Source: Desulfotignum sp. (GTDB lineage Bacteria > Desulfobacterota > Desulfobacteria > Desulfobacterales > Desulfobacteraceae). From it: a stretch of 36,453 bases of DNA. The notes under the pieces were generated by a model. That model was given only the letters and a program-made list of their open reading frames with translations. It was not told the DNA's origin and did not search any database. The DNA lies in assembly GCA_011390335.1 (NCBI GenBank), contig JAABSO010000039.1:1-36453 (forward strand). Direction: 5' to 3'. Numbering within the stretch: position 1 is the stretch's first letter; the number at the start of each line of letters is the position of its first letter. This document shows positions 1 to 7,798 of the stretch, piece by piece. Made by a program: the position numbers and the translations under genes.

Positions 1-1596
1 ATAGCAGAAATTCTTAACCTGCCCCTTTCCAAGGTGCGGGTAATCGGTCATTATATGGGCGGCGCATTCGGCAGCAAACTCAAGCCGGGTAAATACACGG
101 TGTTTGCCGCACTGCTGGCCAGGCAAACGGGTCGTCCGGTCAAGCTGATTCTGTCGCGGGAAGAGACCTATCTGTGCGTGGGCAACCGGCCGGCCAGCAC
201 CATGCACCTGAAAGCCGGGGTGAAAAAGGACGGGACCCTTACTGCCTGTGATTTTACCTGCACAGGTCCGAGCGGCGCTTATCCTGCAGGCGGTACCGCT
301 CTGGTGGACTGGCTGATTCGCGATCTTTATGCGTGTGACAATGTCCGGTGCGAATCCACAGATGTCTATATCAACGCAGGGCCGGCCCGTCCGTTTCGTG
401 CACCCGGGCATCCCCAGGCAAGCTGGGCCCTGGAACAGATGATGGATGACCTTGCTGATAAAATCGGCATGGATCCGGTTGCACTGCGGTTGAAAAATAT
501 TCCCGTTATCAGCCAGGGCCGCAACCAGCCCTATACCACAACCGGCCTTAAGCAGTGCATCGAGAAGGGCGCTGAACAATTCGGGTGGAAAAAGGCGGTA
601 GAAAGTGCAAGCGCGCACAATCAAACCGATACCCATATCAAGCGCGGTGTGGGAATGGGGGCCTGCGTCTGGTTTGTGGGTGGGGGCGGTCCGCCATCCA
701 CTGTCATTATAAAACTCTTTCGGGATGGATCAGTGAATCTGAACATGGGGGCCAGTGATATCGGCACCGGCACCAAAACCGTGATGGCGCTGGTGGCGGC
801 CGAGGAACTCGGGGTTACGCCCGGGGTTATCCAGATTGAACATGCAGACACGGAAACCACCCAGTATGCAACGCCCAGCGGGGGCAGCAAAACAGTTCCC
901 ACTGAGTCACCCACTGTGCGTAACGCGGCGATTGCCGTCAAAAGGCAGCTCCTTGAAATGGCATCAGAAGACCTCAACGTACCGGCAGCCGATCTTGACT
1001 ATGAAGGTGCGCAAATCATATCCAGAAATGACAAAAACAAACGGATAAAGATAACCGATGTCAGTCGCCTGAAAAAAAGGGGAGTGGTTGTGGGGGTGGG
1101 CTATCGGGGCCCCAATCCCCCCAAAAAGAGTGTGAATCCGTTTGCGGCCCAGTTCTGTGAGCTTGAGGTGAACACCAAAACCGGTGAAATGCAGATTCTG
1201 CGATTTTTGAGTGCCAATGACAGCGGCCGGGTTTTGGACAGGCTCACCTATGACAACCAGGTTTTTGGCGGCATTGTCATGGGTATCGGCTTCGGCATGA
1301 CCGAGTTCCGGCAGCTGGATGCCAGACAGACCGGCAAATTGTGCAATCGAAACTGGCATGACTACAAGCTTCCCACAGCGCTTGATGTGCCTGTGGACAT
1401 GGAAAGTCTGCCCATTGAGATCGATGATCCAGAAGCCAACAACACCGGAACAAAAGGCCTGGGAGAGCCGGTGACCATACCGACCGCCGCAGCCATTGCC
1501 AATGCGCTTTTTATGGCCACCGGTATCCGGTTTACCAGGGCCCCGGTCAGTCCCATTGAAATGCGCCGACACCTGACAGCCAAAAAGGAGGGATAA
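1..1596 (+). CDS. Molybdopterin-binding subunit of a xanthine/aldehyde dehydrogenase-type hydroxylase (5' partial)
   Basis: The frame is open from base 1, so the gene begins before the window; 531 codons remain. Visible family motifs are GGAFGSK at codons 20-26, the PFRAPGHPQ segment that packs on the molybdopterin, a GASDIGTGT segment, and GTKGLGEP near the C-terminus, whose Glu is the expected catalytic base of the family. Family role: binds the molybdenum cofactor and hydroxylates an aldehyde, purine or aromatic substrate in the cytoplasm, passing electrons to [2Fe-2S] and FAD subunits. The FAD subunit starts 3 bases after the stop, so the two are co-transcribed. No [2Fe-2S] subunit follows, so it is probably upstream. 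The substrate cannot be read from the sequence; the 4-Cys FAD partner favours an aldehyde oxidoreductase (PaoABC-like) over a classical xanthine dehydrogenase. Confidence 0.93.
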   Translation: MAEILNLPLSKVRVIGHYMGGAFGSKLKPGKYTVFAALLARQTGRPVKLILSREETYLCVGNRPASTMHLKAGVKKDGTLTACDFTCTGPSGAYPAGGTALVDWLIRDLYACDNVRCESTDVYINAGPARPFRAPGHPQASWALEQMMDDLADKIGMDPVALRLKNIPVISQGRNQPYTTTGLKQCIEKGAEQFGWKKAVESASAHNQTDTHIKRGVGMGACVWFVGGGGPPSTVIIKLFRDGSVNLNMGASDIGTGTKTVMALVAAEELGVTPGVIQIEHADTETTQYATPSGGSKTVPTESPTVRNAAIAVKRQLLEMASEDLNVPAADLDYEGAQIISRNDKNKRIKITDVSRLKKRGVVVGVGYRGPNPPKKSVNPFAAQFCELEVNTKTGEMQILRFLSANDSGRVLDRLTYDNQVFGGIVMGIGFGMTEFRQLDARQTGKLCNRNWHDYKLPTALDVPVDMESLPIEIDDPEANNTGTKGLGEPVTIPTAAAIANALFMATGIRFTRAPVSPIEMRRHLTAKKEG

Positions 1597-1599
1597 GCC

Positions 1600-2574
1600 G
1601 TGCTACCACAATTTTCATATGTCCGGCCCGATACATTACAAGACACTGTAAGGCATCTCAATGAGGAAAATGCGGCCATCCATGCGGGCGGCACCGATCT
1701 GATCGGGTGCCTGCGCGATGGTATTATGCAGGTGGACAAAATCGTCAGTCTGAATGCACTGTCCGATCTTCACGGAATCAGGGAAACCGCGGACGGGGGC
1801 CTGGCCATCGGGGCGTTGACAACCATCACCGAAGTTGCGGAAAATCTTCTGGTGAAACAAAAATATCCCGGCCTTTCCCGGGGAGCGTCCGAAGTGGCCA
1901 GTCCCCAGCTTCGAAACCAGGGGACCATCGGTGGAAACCTCTGCCAGAAGCCCCGCTGCTGGTATTACAGAGGAGAATTCCACTGCCTGCGCAAAGGCGG
2001 GAACACCTGCTATGCCCTGGACGGAGAACACCAGTTCCATGCCATATTCGGACATGATTTTATCTGTATCATCACCCATCCTTCCGATACAGCCCCGCCC
2101 CTGGCGGCACTTTCGGCACAGCTCAAAATTCTTGGCCCAGAGGGCAGCCGGACGATCCCGGTGGAAAATTTTTATTTGCTGCCGGTAGAAGATCCCGAGG
2201 CGGAAACCGTGTTAAAACCAGGAGAAGTGATAACCCATATTGTGTTGCCCGCACCTGCCAAAAACCTGCGCAGTTCCTACCGCAAGGTCCGGGCCCGCAG
2301 GTCTTGGGATTTTGCCCTTGCCGGAATGGCCCTGGCTTTGGAAATAGAAAATGATACCGTCACCAGCGGCCGGGTGTACCTGTCCGGTGCTGCGCCGGCA
2401 CCCTGGCGGAGCCGGCCTGTGGAAGAGGCCATCACGGGCCGGAAACTGGATGCTGCAACCATTCAAAAAGCGGCCCGGGCAGTGGTGGAGGACGCCACGC
2501 CGATTCTGGGAAATACCTATAAAATGGATCTTTTCAAGGGCGTGGTGGAAGAAGAGCTGAATGCCATCCGCTGA
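1600..2574 (+). CDS. FAD-binding subunit (with probable [4Fe-4S] insert) of the molybdenum hydroxylase
   Basis: This 324-residue protein belongs to the CO dehydrogenase/xanthine dehydrogenase medium-subunit family. The FAD pyrophosphate-binding motifs AGGTDL (29-34) and TIGGNL (109-114) are present, and the CO-dehydrogenase flavoprotein C-terminal domain occupies the last third. Four cysteines at 115, 120, 129 and 137 fall in one loop after the second FAD motif. In PaoB and the 4-hydroxybenzoyl-CoA reductase beta subunit an insert in this subunit carries a [4Fe-4S] cluster, so an additional cluster is likely here (inference). The start is GTG at 1600, set by an AAGGAGG ribosome site that lies within the last codons of the upstream gene. 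Together with that gene it forms the electron-transfer part of the enzyme. The exact substrate is unknown. Confidence 0.92.
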   Translation: MLPQFSYVRPDTLQDTVRHLNEENAAIHAGGTDLIGCLRDGIMQVDKIVSLNALSDLHGIRETADGGLAIGALTTITEVAENLLVKQKYPGLSRGASEVASPQLRNQGTIGGNLCQKPRCWYYRGEFHCLRKGGNTCYALDGEHQFHAIFGHDFICIITHPSDTAPPLAALSAQLKILGPEGSRTIPVENFYLLPVEDPEAETVLKPGEVITHIVLPAPAKNLRSSYRKVRARRSWDFALAGMALALEIENDTVTSGRVYLSGAAPAPWRSRPVEEAITGRKLDAATIQKAARAVVEDATPILGNTYKMDLFKGVVEEELNAIR

Positions 2575-2607
2575 CAGCGCAGTGTGCAGATCAAATTTGG
2601 ATCAGGT

Positions 2608-3204
2608 ATGACCAAAGAATTGAAGAATTTGGCGCAATTGATTGACAAGATCGGTACGGTTGCCGCGGACTCGGACCGTGTTTCATTGGGCATGGTTATG
2701 GAAGCAGTGGGAAACCGCTCTTTTGGTCCTTTACTGGCCATGGTGGGCGTAATCCTGTTTTCTCCTTTGAGTGGAATTCCGGGAATGCCCACGATCATGG
2801 GGGTGGTTGTATTGTTGATCGCGGTGCAGCTTCTTTTCGGCCGCAAAAAATTCTGGCTGCCCCGCTGGCTGCTTGTGCGCTCCATCGGGCGCAAAAAAAT
2901 GGGCAAAGCGCTTCACCGGCTGCGGCCGGCGGCCCGGTTTATCGATCGCTGGCTGAAACCCCGGCTGACTTTTTTCAACCGGGGCATGGGTATCGGTATC
3001 CTTGCGACTGCCTGCATCGCCATTGCCACGGTGATGCCGGTGATGGAGATTGTGCCCTTTTCCGCCACCAGCGCCGGTGCCATTCTTACCATTTTAGGCC
3101 TTTCACTTATTGCCGGAGACGGGCTCATGGCGCTGCTCGCCTATATCCTCACCACAGTGGTCCTGGTGGTCATCATTTGTCAGGTATGGCAGGTCCTGTT
3201 TTAG
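2608..3204 (+). CDS. ExoD-family inner-membrane protein
   Basis: This 198-residue hydrophobic protein resembles ExoD (exopolysaccharide synthesis, ExoD family). Features include an N-terminal amphipathic region with a DRVSLGMVMEAVG segment, a first membrane hairpin containing SPLSGIPGMPTI, and further membrane segments in the C-terminal half around VMPVMEIVPF and the final ILTTVVLVVIICQVW. ExoD proteins are linked to exopolysaccharide production and alkaline tolerance in rhizobia, but the biochemical role is not known. I chose ATG 2608, preceded by GGATCAGG; an in-frame GTG at 2584 would add eight residues. It lies 33 bases after the FAD subunit on the same strand and may be read through from it, though a functional link is not apparent. 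Confidence 0.85.
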   Translation: MTKELKNLAQLIDKIGTVAADSDRVSLGMVMEAVGNRSFGPLLAMVGVILFSPLSGIPGMPTIMGVVVLLIAVQLLFGRKKFWLPRWLLVRSIGRKKMGKALHRLRPAARFIDRWLKPRLTFFNRGMGIGILATACIAIATVMPVMEIVPFSATSAGAILTILGLSLIAGDGLMALLAYILTTVVLVVIICQVWQVLF

Positions 3205-3423
3205 ATTCTGAGGGACCGGCATTTTCTTCTACATGTTCTTTACCTCCAATATGCTGAAAAACCCAAGAACCAGTATGGTCAATGAAAGAGGTTTCAGCAA
3301 TAAATAATTGTGCAATGAAAAAAACTCTGCTATTGTCACCATCAGTTGATATAATGACAGAAGTTCGCTGCGGAAAGGTCTGTCATAGGTAAGGGATGGT
3401 AAATATAAAAAAGTATCTTTGGA

Positions 3424-3451
3424 TTCAAAGTTCAAAGTTCAAAGTTCAAAG
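3424..3451. repeat. Four perfect tandem copies of TTCAAAG
   Basis: The heptamer TTCAAAG occurs four times without gaps, about 40 bases upstream of the kaiC start codon. It lies in the 288-base gap between the ExoD-family gene and kaiC. The rest of that gap is AT-rich, contains a TATAAT-like hexamer at 3350-3355 without a well-spaced -35 box, and shows no convincing gene. The repeat could be a slippage-prone tract or a binding array; neither is shown by the sequence. Confidence 0.9.
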
Positions 3452-3492
3452 ATTAAAACTAAAAACATACGGTAAGGAATCGGGAGTTGCAC

Positions 3493-4968
3493 ATGAATAT
3501 ACCTGTTTTGACTGCTTCTGCTGCACCTGAGAAAGTCAGACAATCAATTCCAAAAGTAACAACAGGTATCCGGGGATTGGATGAAATCCTTCATGGCGGC
3601 CTGCCAAAGGGCCATACCGTGCTGTTCAACGGTGGACCAGGCACGGGAAAAACACTTTTGGGCATGGAATTTCTGTATCACAGGGCCATGGGCGGCGAAC
3701 CCGGCTTGTTCATCTCCTTTGAGGAACATGCCGATGATATACGGGCCAATGCGTTGTCCATCGGCCTGGATACAATAAAATTAGAGCAGTCGAATAAATT
3801 TAAGATTCTGCATTTTCAGATTCCCCACGGAGCGGTTCGGTCCGGTGATTTTAATATCCAGGGTCTGTTGACACTCATCAAAGGAAACCTTGATGCACTG
3901 AACGCAACAACAATTGTACTGGATGCCGTGGATGTGCTCTTGCGGGTTTTTGGTGACCCTGAACGTGAACGCATAGAGATGTATATGCTCAATGACTGGC
4001 TGCGGGAACAGTCTTTGACGGCAATTCTCACGGTTAAATCCATGGCGCAGGAAAAAAAGTCCTATTCTTTTCTGGATTTTATGGCTGACTGCATCATCTT
4101 TTTGGACCAGAGAACAACGGGACAGGTCCGCACCAGAAGATTGAATGTAATGAAATATCGGGGGTCCGATTTTCTCAGCAATGAACACCCCTATGTGATT
4201 TCTCCCAATGGTGTGGTACTGATGCCTGTTTCCGGGGTGTCACTGGAATATCCGGAAAACAAGAAACGTGTCTCCACCGGAGATGCCGCCCTTGACAAGA
4301 TTATTGGAGGCGGTTTTTTCCATGGTTCCGCCATCCTTTTATCAGGCCCCAGCGGTTCGGGCAAAACCACTCTGGCCGTAACGTTTACCCGGGCAGCCTG
4401 CAGCCGCAATGAAAAAACACTTTACGTATCTTTTGAAGAGAGCCGGGATGTATTGTTTTCCCGGTCAAAAAGTATAGGCATCGATCTGTACCAGGATTGG
4501 GATGCAAACCGGCTGGGTTTTCTTTCTCTGCTTCCGGAATCCGCCGGGGTTGAACAACATCTGCTCTGGATCTCTGATGCAATCGATGCGTTTGGCCCGG
4601 ACCATCTGGTTGTTGATGCCATAACCGCATGCAGGCGGATGGATTCTGAAAGAGCGGTTTTTGATTTGCTGTTGCGCCTTATTGTTATCTGCAGAAAAAA
4701 AGAGATCACCTGCCTGTATACGAATCAAAAGGATACGATGGATCAGGTCATGCAAATCACCGGGGACAGGATTGCTTCCCTGGTCGATACGCTGGTAACC
4801 CTTTATCACGTGGATGACGGCACAAGGCTTTGCCGCAGGCTTCTGGTGGTTAAGTCCCGGGGATCAAACCATTCCATGAGATACCATCCGTTTGTTATCA
4901 CCGGCCGGGGAATTGCGTTTGCATCTTCTGAAAAAACCGGTGAACAGGCAAAAATCCAGGAGGGGTGA
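3493..4968 (+). CDS. kaiC: KaiC-like double-RecA ATPase
   Basis: This 491-residue protein has two tandem RecA/KaiC domains. Domain CI carries Walker A GGPGTGKT (47-54) and the catalytic Glu pair in SFEE (77-78). Domain CII carries GPSGSGKTT (285-293) and SFEE (313-316). In cyanobacteria KaiC is the hexameric ATPase and autokinase core of the circadian clock. The dual phosphosite Ser431-Thr432 (HISTITDT) aligns without gaps to RIASLVDT here, so the first position is Ala428 and the second Ser429. ATG 3493 is chosen over TTG 3487 because GGGAG ends 6 bases before it. The next gene encodes a KaiB and the third a histidine kinase, with junctions of a few bases. No kaiA is present. The role is probably a timing or stress-signalling ATPase rather than a proven clock. 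Confidence 0.95.
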   Translation: MNIPVLTASAAPEKVRQSIPKVTTGIRGLDEILHGGLPKGHTVLFNGGPGTGKTLLGMEFLYHRAMGGEPGLFISFEEHADDIRANALSIGLDTIKLEQSNKFKILHFQIPHGAVRSGDFNIQGLLTLIKGNLDALNATTIVLDAVDVLLRVFGDPERERIEMYMLNDWLREQSLTAILTVKSMAQEKKSYSFLDFMADCIIFLDQRTTGQVRTRRLNVMKYRGSDFLSNEHPYVISPNGVVLMPVSGVSLEYPENKKRVSTGDAALDKIIGGGFFHGSAILLSGPSGSGKTTLAVTFTRAACSRNEKTLYVSFEESRDVLFSRSKSIGIDLYQDWDANRLGFLSLLPESAGVEQHLLWISDAIDAFGPDHLVVDAITACRRMDSERAVFDLLLRLIVICRKKEITCLYTNQKDTMDQVMQITGDRIASLVDTLVTLYHVDDGTRLCRRLLVVKSRGSNHSMRYHPFVITGRGIAFASSEKTGEQAKIQEG

Positions 4969-4973
4969 ATAAG

Positions 4974-5285
4974 ATGAACAAAAACGCTTTTCCCGGGAAT
5001 TTCAAAGAACAAAAATATTATGAATTCATCTTGTTTGTCGCAGGTAATGAACCCAATTCCATGATGGCCAGAAAGAATCTGGCGCAATTGTGTGAACAGG
5101 AACTCAAAGGCAGGTCCAAAATCAAGATAGTGGATGTCATGGAGGATTTTGACAGTGCTGCAGCGCATAATATTCTTTTGACCCCGACCCTGCTGATACA
5201 AAATGCAAACGCTGACATCATGGTAATAGGCAACCTGAACAACCGGGAAAAAGTCCGGGCCGCTTTGCAGCTGCCTTTGGAGTAA
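4974..5285 (+). CDS. kaiB: KaiB-like thioredoxin-fold protein
   Basis: This 103-residue protein matches KaiB across its length. It has FVAGNEPNSMMARKNL near residues 21-36 (cyanobacterial LYVAGNTPNS), the cis-proline segment LLTPTLLI (68-75) and the C-terminal IGNLNNREKV (85-94), which corresponds to IGDLSNREKV. KaiB binds the CI ring of KaiC and in cyanobacteria switches fold to sequester KaiA and recruit kinases. ATG 4974 is preceded by AGGAGGGG inside the end of kaiC with 8-base spacing. An upstream GTG at 4965 overlaps the kaiC stop and is less well placed. The histidine kinase gene begins 4 bases downstream. It may link KaiC to that kinase; this is inferred from position. Confidence 0.94.
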   Translation: MNKNAFPGNFKEQKYYEFILFVAGNEPNSMMARKNLAQLCEQELKGRSKIKIVDVMEDFDSAAAHNILLTPTLLIQNANADIMVIGNLNNREKVRAALQLPLE

Positions 5286-5289
5286 ATAA

Positions 5290-6555
5290 ATGAGCGATAA
5301 TACCGATAATATGGAAGAACTGAAAAAAAGACTGCAAGAGGCGGAAAACATCGTGGAAGCACTCAGAGGCGATGAGGTGGATGCGGTGGTGTCCAAAAGC
5401 AATGTGGCGCTTCTGCGGCTTCGGCAGACCGAGGAAAAACTGCGCAAGAGTGAAGAACACCTTCGGATAGCGCTCAAAATCGGAAAAATCGGCACAATAT
5501 ATCTGGATGTACAATCAGGAAAACTCGAAATGTCAATGAGGGCCAGACAGATCTATGGACTGACTCTGGAAGGGGAGGTGACAGTTGCGCAGATACTGAA
5601 CACGGTCCATCCGGATGACCGTCCCGAAATAGAAAAGAAATGGAGCGAATGCAAAACAATCGCGGCAGAATTTGAGAATGAATACAGAGTGATTCATCCG
5701 GATGGTTCCCTGCGTTGGGTCAGCAGCGGTTCTGAATCATTTTTGGATGCACAGGGCAGGGTGGGCTTCAATATCGGCATGGTTAAAGATATTACAGAAA
5801 AAAAGATCCGTGAAAACCAGCTCATGGCCTTTAACCAGACCCTTGAAAAGCGGGTGAAGCAAAGAACGGAACAAGTGGAATCACAGACAAGACAACTGCG
5901 CGCACTTGCCAATAGACTGACCCGGGTTGAACATGAGGAACGAAAGCGGCTGGCCAAGATTCTTCATGACCATGTCCAGCAGCTGCTTGTGGGGGCACGA
6001 TTCCAATTGGGGAGTATAAAACGCTGCAAACAGATGGCGCAGATACAAGACATTGTTGATACCATTGACGACACACTGGGTCAGGCCATACAGACCTCTC
6101 GTTCTCTGGCACTGGATCTCAGCCCTCCGGCTCTCCGGGAAGGCGGTCTGTGCGGCGGTCTGCAATGGCTTGCGCTTCATATGCAGAAAACCAATGAATT
6201 CACCCTCCACCTCGAGCTGGACAACCAGGCAGAGCCGGATGACAACAACACAAGAATCCTGTTGTTCGAGTGTGCCCGGGAGTTGATTCTCAATGCAGTG
6301 AAGCATGCCCATGTTTCAGAAGCCCGGGTAAGACTGAAAAAAAACGCTGACCGCTGCATTGCACTGATTGTTCAGGATAAAGGCACAGGATTCAATCAGG
6401 ATATTCTTACAGACCGGATTCCCGAAGATGCCACTTTTGGTTTGTTCAGCATTCAGGAGCGGCTGGCCGACATCGGTGGCGAAATAAAAATCGCATCCCG
6501 ACCGGGTTCCGGCACCCATACCACGTTGATCGTTCCCTTATTTTCCGGACAATGA
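5290..6555 (+). CDS. PAS-domain sensor histidine kinase of the Kai operon (HisKA_3 type)
   Basis: This is a 421-residue soluble kinase. It has an N-terminal coiled coil (about 1-60), one PAS_3-type domain (about 60-170, ending NIGMVKDITE), a second coiled coil (about 175-215), a HisKA_3 dimerisation domain with ERKRLAKILHDH and phospho-acceptor His226, and a HATPase domain with the N box ELILNAVKHA (Asn335) and G box DKGTGF (363-368). There is no transmembrane segment, receiver or HTH. It is the third gene of kaiC-kaiB-kinase, starting 4 bases after kaiB, so it is a plausible output or input kinase of the KaiBC pair. No response regulator is adjacent on this strand. The closest match in the window is the kinase-receiver gene at 10036-11766, which shares the ILHDH-QQLL-GAR pattern. 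Confidence 0.93.
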   Translation: MSDNTDNMEELKKRLQEAENIVEALRGDEVDAVVSKSNVALLRLRQTEEKLRKSEEHLRIALKIGKIGTIYLDVQSGKLEMSMRARQIYGLTLEGEVTVAQILNTVHPDDRPEIEKKWSECKTIAAEFENEYRVIHPDGSLRWVSSGSESFLDAQGRVGFNIGMVKDITEKKIRENQLMAFNQTLEKRVKQRTEQVESQTRQLRALANRLTRVEHEERKRLAKILHDHVQQLLVGARFQLGSIKRCKQMAQIQDIVDTIDDTLGQAIQTSRSLALDLSPPALREGGLCGGLQWLALHMQKTNEFTLHLELDNQAEPDDNNTRILLFECARELILNAVKHAHVSEARVRLKKNADRCIALIVQDKGTGFNQDILTDRIPEDATFGLFSIQERLADIGGEIKIASRPGSGTHTTLIVPLFSGQ

Positions 6556-6605
6556 CAAGAATACAGATGGTTGATGAAAAAATTGGATTAACAGATAAAA
6601 TGAGA

Positions 6606-6636
6606 GGCGGCCGTACACATCAAGGGTACGGCCGCC
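6606..6636 (-). terminator. GC-rich hairpin, probable terminator of PRC-barrel gene A
   Basis: A perfect 11-base stem GGCGGCCGTAC / GTACGGCCGCC encloses a 9-base loop. On the minus strand the stem is followed by the moderately U-rich TCTCATTTTATCTG; on the plus strand it is followed by purines. It therefore suits the leftward PRC gene better than the rightward kinase operon that ends at 6555. A similar hairpin lies at the same relative place in copy B. Confidence 0.6.
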
Positions 6637-6772
6637 CGGGAAGGGAAGGGAAGGTCATAAAAATTGTATTGCTTTTCACTGCTTCGGCCATTTCGGCAGG
6701 GCAGAACCGAAATAACCATCATTATTTCATATTATCTTTGTTTTCTTTGGCCTTATCCTGCATTTGGTGGGT

Positions 6773-7390
6773 TTATTCTGTCAACTTGTTGTGACCAGAG
6801 TCCTCCTGTTTTATACTATCTCCCTGTTTCATATGATCTTCTTGTTTCATACGATTCATACCATCATAATCATCAGTGAAATCTTCACCATAAAAACCGC
6901 GCATTTTTTCGTCAAATTGGGGGTCGCCAACCCTGTTCCAGTCATCGTCACTAAACTTTGGTGCATTTGTAAGCATTTGTTTATCAACTTTATTCAGTGT
7001 TACAATCTCCTGATCTGAATCTACCTTTGCATCATTGAAAGGAATTGGAATACGATCATCACCGACTCCCAGGATTCCCCCGTGGGAAAGAACCATATAC
7101 TGTATCCGGCCGCTTTGATTGATAATCAAATCCTGGACCTCGCCCAGCTCTTCATTTTGTTTGCTCTTTACGGTCATTCCAATCAAATCACTGGCCATAC
7201 AGGATTTTTTGAGGGCTGATTTATTATCGTAATTCATCGCAGCGTGCTTGCCGCTTTTCATGGATTTATTGGTCTTATCCTTATCAATGCCTTTTTTGTC
7301 ATAATCCGCAGCAAATACATATCCTGCTCCCATAAAGGTAAAGAGGATCGCTGCAATTACGATTGTTGTAAACTGTCTTTTCGCTTTCAT
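6773..7390 (-). CDS. Exported PRC-barrel domain protein, copy A
   Basis: This 205-residue protein has a signal peptide (MKAKRQFTT, a hydrophobic core, then GYVFA before ADYD), a charged linker, and a PRC-barrel domain (about 65-160). The domain includes MASDLIGMTVKSKQ, LGEVQDLIIN, GRIQYMVLSHGG and RIPIPFNDAKVD. PRC barrels are small beta-barrel modules found in RNA processing factors, photosynthetic reaction centre H subunits and many bacterial stress proteins; here the protein should be periplasmic. The C-terminal tail contains KQED/KQGD-type repeats absent from copy B. ATG 7390 is preceded by AAGGAG; the longer reading frame upstream has no signal peptide or ribosome site. It sits behind its own promoter/palindrome. 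The molecular role is unknown. Confidence 0.88.
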   Translation of the reverse strand: MKAKRQFTTIVIAAILFTFMGAGYVFAADYDKKGIDKDKTNKSMKSGKHAAMNYDNKSALKKSCMASDLIGMTVKSKQNEELGEVQDLIINQSGRIQYMVLSHGGILGVGDDRIPIPFNDAKVDSDQEIVTLNKVDKQMLTNAPKFSDDDWNRVGDPQFDEKMRGFYGEDFTDDYDGMNRMKQEDHMKQGDSIKQEDSGHNKLTE

Positions 7391-7482
7391 GATGTTCTCC
7401 TTGTTTTTCGTTTGATGAACCATTTTTTTACCCACCCACATACAATTAATTTATGACCTTCTTATACAACCGCTTCCTGACT

Positions 7483-7521
7483 ATAATGAACATGTTGTTT
7501 GTTCATTATGGGGTAATTATA
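7483..7521 (-). promoter_or_regulatory. Promoter with palindromic operator of PRC-barrel gene A
   Basis: On the minus strand a TATAAT box (complement of 7516-7521) is followed after 7 bases by a perfect inverted repeat: ATAATGAACA (7483-7492) and TGTTCATTAT (7500-7509) around a 7-base spacer. This places the palindrome across the likely transcription start, a usual repressor position. The same box, spacing and palindrome recur at 17204-17242, with two mismatches in one arm. The regulator is not identifiable. A weak TTTATA lies 17 bases upstream of the -10 box. Confidence 0.65.
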
Positions 7522-7798
7522 ATATTGGGCAGGGTTTTTATAAATAGATGAATCTACCCATTCAGGGTTCTATTTCACTGTATCTGCGAAAGAAAAAAAA
7601 TGAAAATTTATGTATTTATAGATATCTGGTATAAGCGCTTATAAGCGCTCCGCCGTGGGCGTGCTGTTTCATCTATCATCTACAGGAAAGAATTTTTGAA
7701 TATACATTGTTTTCCTTATCCTGTGATCGCCAGCGCCAGCACGGCCACAAATCCGTCATGGGCGGTGTGTGTCAAGGACGTTGCCGATCTTGTCCGAA
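7522..7798. other. Intergenic stretch between TrkA and PRC-barrel gene A
   Basis: With the flanking promoter this makes about 400 bases without a supported gene. It holds the upstream end of copy A of the duplication (to about 7584), a 16-base palindrome at 7634-7649, and a GC-richer 70-base patch (7725-7795) just past the trkA stop. That patch looks coding-like on the minus strand but is not an intact frame. Confidence 0.6.
7634..7649. repeat. Perfect 16-base palindrome AGCGCTTATAAGCGCT
   Basis: The sequence AGCGCTTATAAGCGCT equals its own reverse complement and is also a near tandem repeat of ATAAGCGCT. It lies between trkA and PRC-barrel gene A, about 240 bases upstream of the latter's start. 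It could be a dimeric regulator site or a short hairpin; no T-tract follows it on either strand. Confidence 0.7.

Larger units (their letters stand above)
6571..7584 (-). repeat. Duplicated PRC-barrel block, copy A
   Basis: The segment from the GGATTAACAGATAAAA motif (6585-6600) to CCCATTCAGGG (ending near 7567) recurs at 16424-17304 in the same orientation. Shared elements in the same order are the 3' motif, a GC-rich hairpin, a PRC-barrel gene, a palindrome, a TATAAT box and an ATAAATAGATGAATCTACCC tail. The copies differ in length mainly because the spacer between hairpin and stop codon and the 3' end of the gene differ. Confidence 0.88.

Noticed and set aside
3229..3435. Minus-strand 68-codon frame in the gap before kaiC
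   Set aside because: It starts inside the tandem repeat, has no ribosome site and only a chance hydrophobic end.
4806..5495. Minus-strand frame of 229 codons across kaiC-kaiB-kinase
   Set aside because: It is antisense to three recognised genes, low in complexity (Ser/Leu/Phe-rich) and has no ribosome site.
6606..6636. Hairpin as the terminator of the plus-strand kinase operon
   Set aside because: The plus strand after the stem is purine-rich with no T-tract, whereas the minus side is T-richer and the hairpin belongs to the duplicated PRC unit.
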